9,751 nucleotides of DNA from Gammaproteobacteria bacterium. Its GTDB lineage: Bacteria > Pseudomonadota > Gammaproteobacteria > GCA-001735895. The stretch covers positions 1-9,751 of the forward strand of contig QNFD01000075.1 of assembly GCA_003645435.1 (NCBI GenBank), in the 5' to 3' direction. The position numbers and the translations under genes were made by a program. The notes beneath the pieces are model-generated. The model had not been told where the DNA came from and did not search any database. It saw nothing but the letters and a program-made list of their open reading frames with translations. Shown piece after piece: positions 8,902-9,751 of the stretch. Each line of letters opens with the position of its first letter. Position 1 is the first letter of the stretch.

Positions 8902-9183
8902 AACTCGTTTGCAGTATCCTTGCAAAGTGTGCGAAGCCGATTGGCAGCTTATCGAGGTAATGAAAAAATCAACAGTAATTTCCGCGTTGGGCACCAGGCA
9001 CGCACTCAATGTTCAAATTTTTATGACCGCTTCCAGATAGCAGCCGTTCCAGATTCAGATCAAATAGGCGACCATTCGTCCAGTAACAGACTCTCGATTA
9101 TCCCGGCTTTCAGAATTCGATGTGGGTGATGGATGACGATTTTTCTTTGCCTTAGGGTTGTTCGCTCCCAATAATTTCAGGTT
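8902..9183. other. Gene-poor spacer between convergent genes
   Basis: About 280 bases separate the IRED-like gene from the convergent minus-strand gene. A small hairpin TTTGCA/TGCAAA (8908-8913 and 8921-8926) follows the IRED stop, but no T-run comes after it. No frame gives a protein I would support. I see no tRNA, no insertion-sequence ends and no clear bidirectional terminator. Confidence 0.5.
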
Positions 9184-9438
9184 TCACTTTTGCAGTTTGC
9201 GAGCGGCATAGGCGGAATGCCCCAGGAGCGTCCGTTGATTAAGATTTTCGGCGTATTCTTCAGCGTGCAGCGTTACCGATTGCAGGCTTCCTGATCGCTT
9301 TCCATGAATTACTGAATCTCCATGCCCAATTGTGTATTGATACCACTCCCCTTCCGTTATTCCTGTAGGAGGTTCCGTTTTCTCGATACTGGTAACACGA
9401 AAATATCGTTTACCCAATTCGTCGTATTGATCGGTCAT
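9184..9438 (-). CDS. Uncharacterised small soluble protein, 84 residues
   Basis: I do not recognise a named family, though the opening DQYDELGKRYFRVTSIEKT and the stretch WYQYTIGHGDSVIHGKRSG resemble small hypothetical proteins of gammaproteobacteria as I remember them. It has 84 residues, no signal peptide and no membrane helix. The N-terminal half looks like beta-strands with regularly spaced aromatics, followed by an amphipathic helix (SVTLHAEEYAENLNQRT) and a basic tail (AARKLQK). ATG at 9436-9438 has only a weak GAAAG-like ribosome site upstream. It is convergent with the IRED-like gene. A long inverted repeat lies 63 bases upstream of its start, in what would be its promoter or 5' leader. 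Confidence 0.65.
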   Translation of the reverse strand: MTDQYDELGKRYFRVTSIEKTEPPTGITEGEWYQYTIGHGDSVIHGKRSGSLQSVTLHAEEYAENLNQRTLLGHSAYAARKLQK

Positions 9439-9500
9439 AAATGCTTTCTGTTCAATTTTATTCTCATTGCTGAGCGTTGGGCGGAATACCCGCGATTCGA

Positions 9501-9585
9501 GGTCAGGTCTTTGATTTATGATAACCTCGCCGACAGCTACTAGAATAACATTATTCTTATCGAATCAGAAATCAAAGGCTTGACC
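9501..9585. repeat. Long imperfect inverted repeat with a nested hairpin
   Basis: GGTCAGGTCTTTGATTT (9501-9517) pairs with AAATCAAAGGCTTGACC (9569-9585) over 17 positions. As plus-strand RNA every position pairs (15 Watson-Crick, 2 G-U). Read from the minus strand the two wobbles become A-C mismatches. The 51-base interior holds a second hairpin, AGAATA/TATTCT (9542-9547 and 9552-9557), with a 4-base loop. No T-run follows on either side. Possibilities are a small structured RNA, a palindromic mobile-element relic or a control site for the minus-strand gene. Bases 9439-9500 around it show nothing else clear. Confidence 0.55.
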
Positions 9586-9598
9586 CTCTTTATGCTCT

Positions 9599-9673
9599 CT
9601 AAGCCTTTAACTCAGATGCCATAGCCGTCAGCAATAGCCCTGCAAGTATAATAATAAAAGCAGTTAGTGACAT
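9599..9673 (-). CDS. Possible tiny single-pass membrane peptide
   Basis: On the minus strand ATG 9671-9673 opens a 24-codon frame ending at TAG 9599-9601. Most of it is one hydrophobic helix (LTAFIIILAGLLLTAMA) followed by a short polar tail (SELKA). The same frame is open 15 codons further upstream and reads VDGYESIAIVWV before the Met, but no standard start codon exists there. No clear Shine-Dalgarno precedes the ATG. A hydrophobic stretch this long is suggestive but can occur by chance in AT-rich DNA. The remainder, 9722-9751, shows nothing I can name. Confidence 0.3.
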   Translation of the reverse strand: MSLTAFIIILAGLLLTAMASELKA

Positions 9674-9751
9674 TACCCAGACAATCGCTATCGATTCATA
9701 TCCATCTACTTTAAAACATTAATATTCCCCGAACTGTCTATTGTTTCAAAG

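Noticed and set aside
8892..8908. ACGAG/CTCGT hairpin over the IRED stop codon, as a terminator.
   Set aside because: The stem is only 5 bp and is followed by too few T residues.
8969..9100. Minus-strand frame of about 42 codons reading through 8972-9097.
   Set aside because: It has no start codon, is short, and I recognise no motif in it; chance open frames of this size are common.
8920..9129. Plus-strand TTG-started frame of 69 codons after the IRED-like gene.
   Set aside because: There is no ribosome site, the composition is unlike a folded protein, and the start is doubtful.
9322..9543. Plus-strand frame opposite the 84-residue gene.
   Set aside because: It overlaps the better minus-strand candidate and shows no recognisable or balanced protein sequence.
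7657..9751. CRISPR array, insertion-sequence ends or an integrase in the accessory segment.
   Set aside because: I found no regularly spaced repeats, no transposase-like frame and no duplicated tRNA-Pro 3' end within the window.

Overview
This window looks like chromosomal DNA from a gammaproteobacterium of moderate GC content. Two things point there: the gene order thrS-infC-rpmI-rplT-pheS-pheT-ihfA followed by a short MerR-type regulator, and the close match of ThrRS, IF3, L35, L20, PheS, PheT and IHF-alpha to gammaproteobacterial sequences as I remember them. No search was run. The PheS subunit carries a four-cysteine insert that E. coli PheS lacks, and infC has no ATG, GTG or TTG at a sensible position, so the organism is not a close relative of E. 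coli.

Layout. Bases 43-119 are tRNA-Val(GAC). Bases 120-317 are the thrS leader. It ends in two stem-loops with 7-base loops, and the second loop reads CUGGUAU, a copy of the tRNA-Thr(GGU) anticodon loop just upstream of the ribosome binding site. Bases 318-7554 are one dense co-directional translation block: thrS, infC (start inferred as ATC at 2262), rpmI, rplT, pheS (GTG start), pheT, ihfA and a merR-like gene. pheT/ihfA overlap by one base and ihfA/merR by 23 bases. Hairpins lie at the thrS-infC, infC-rpmI and rplT-pheS junctions, so expression is probably tuned at several points by RNA structure. tRNA-Pro(GGG) at 7580-7656 closes the block.

After tRNA-Pro the character changes to loosely packed, more AT-rich DNA. 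It holds a probable remnant or non-standard reading frame of a small membrane-anchored protein (about 7710-7973), a complete imine-reductase/reductive-aminase-like NADP oxidoreductase (8038-8901), about 280 bases with nothing recognisable, an 84-residue uncharacterised protein on the minus strand (9184-9438), a long-stem inverted repeat (9501-9585) and a possible tiny membrane peptide on the minus strand (9599-9673).

How the genes work together: ThrRS and PheRS charge tRNAs, IF3 controls start-codon choice, L35 and L20 assemble into the 50S subunit, and IHF-alpha is a nucleoid architectural protein that has long shared a transcript with pheST. The ordinary core operon makes up most of the window. 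The points most worth a second look are its RNA-level control sites and the accessory segment behind tRNA-Pro.
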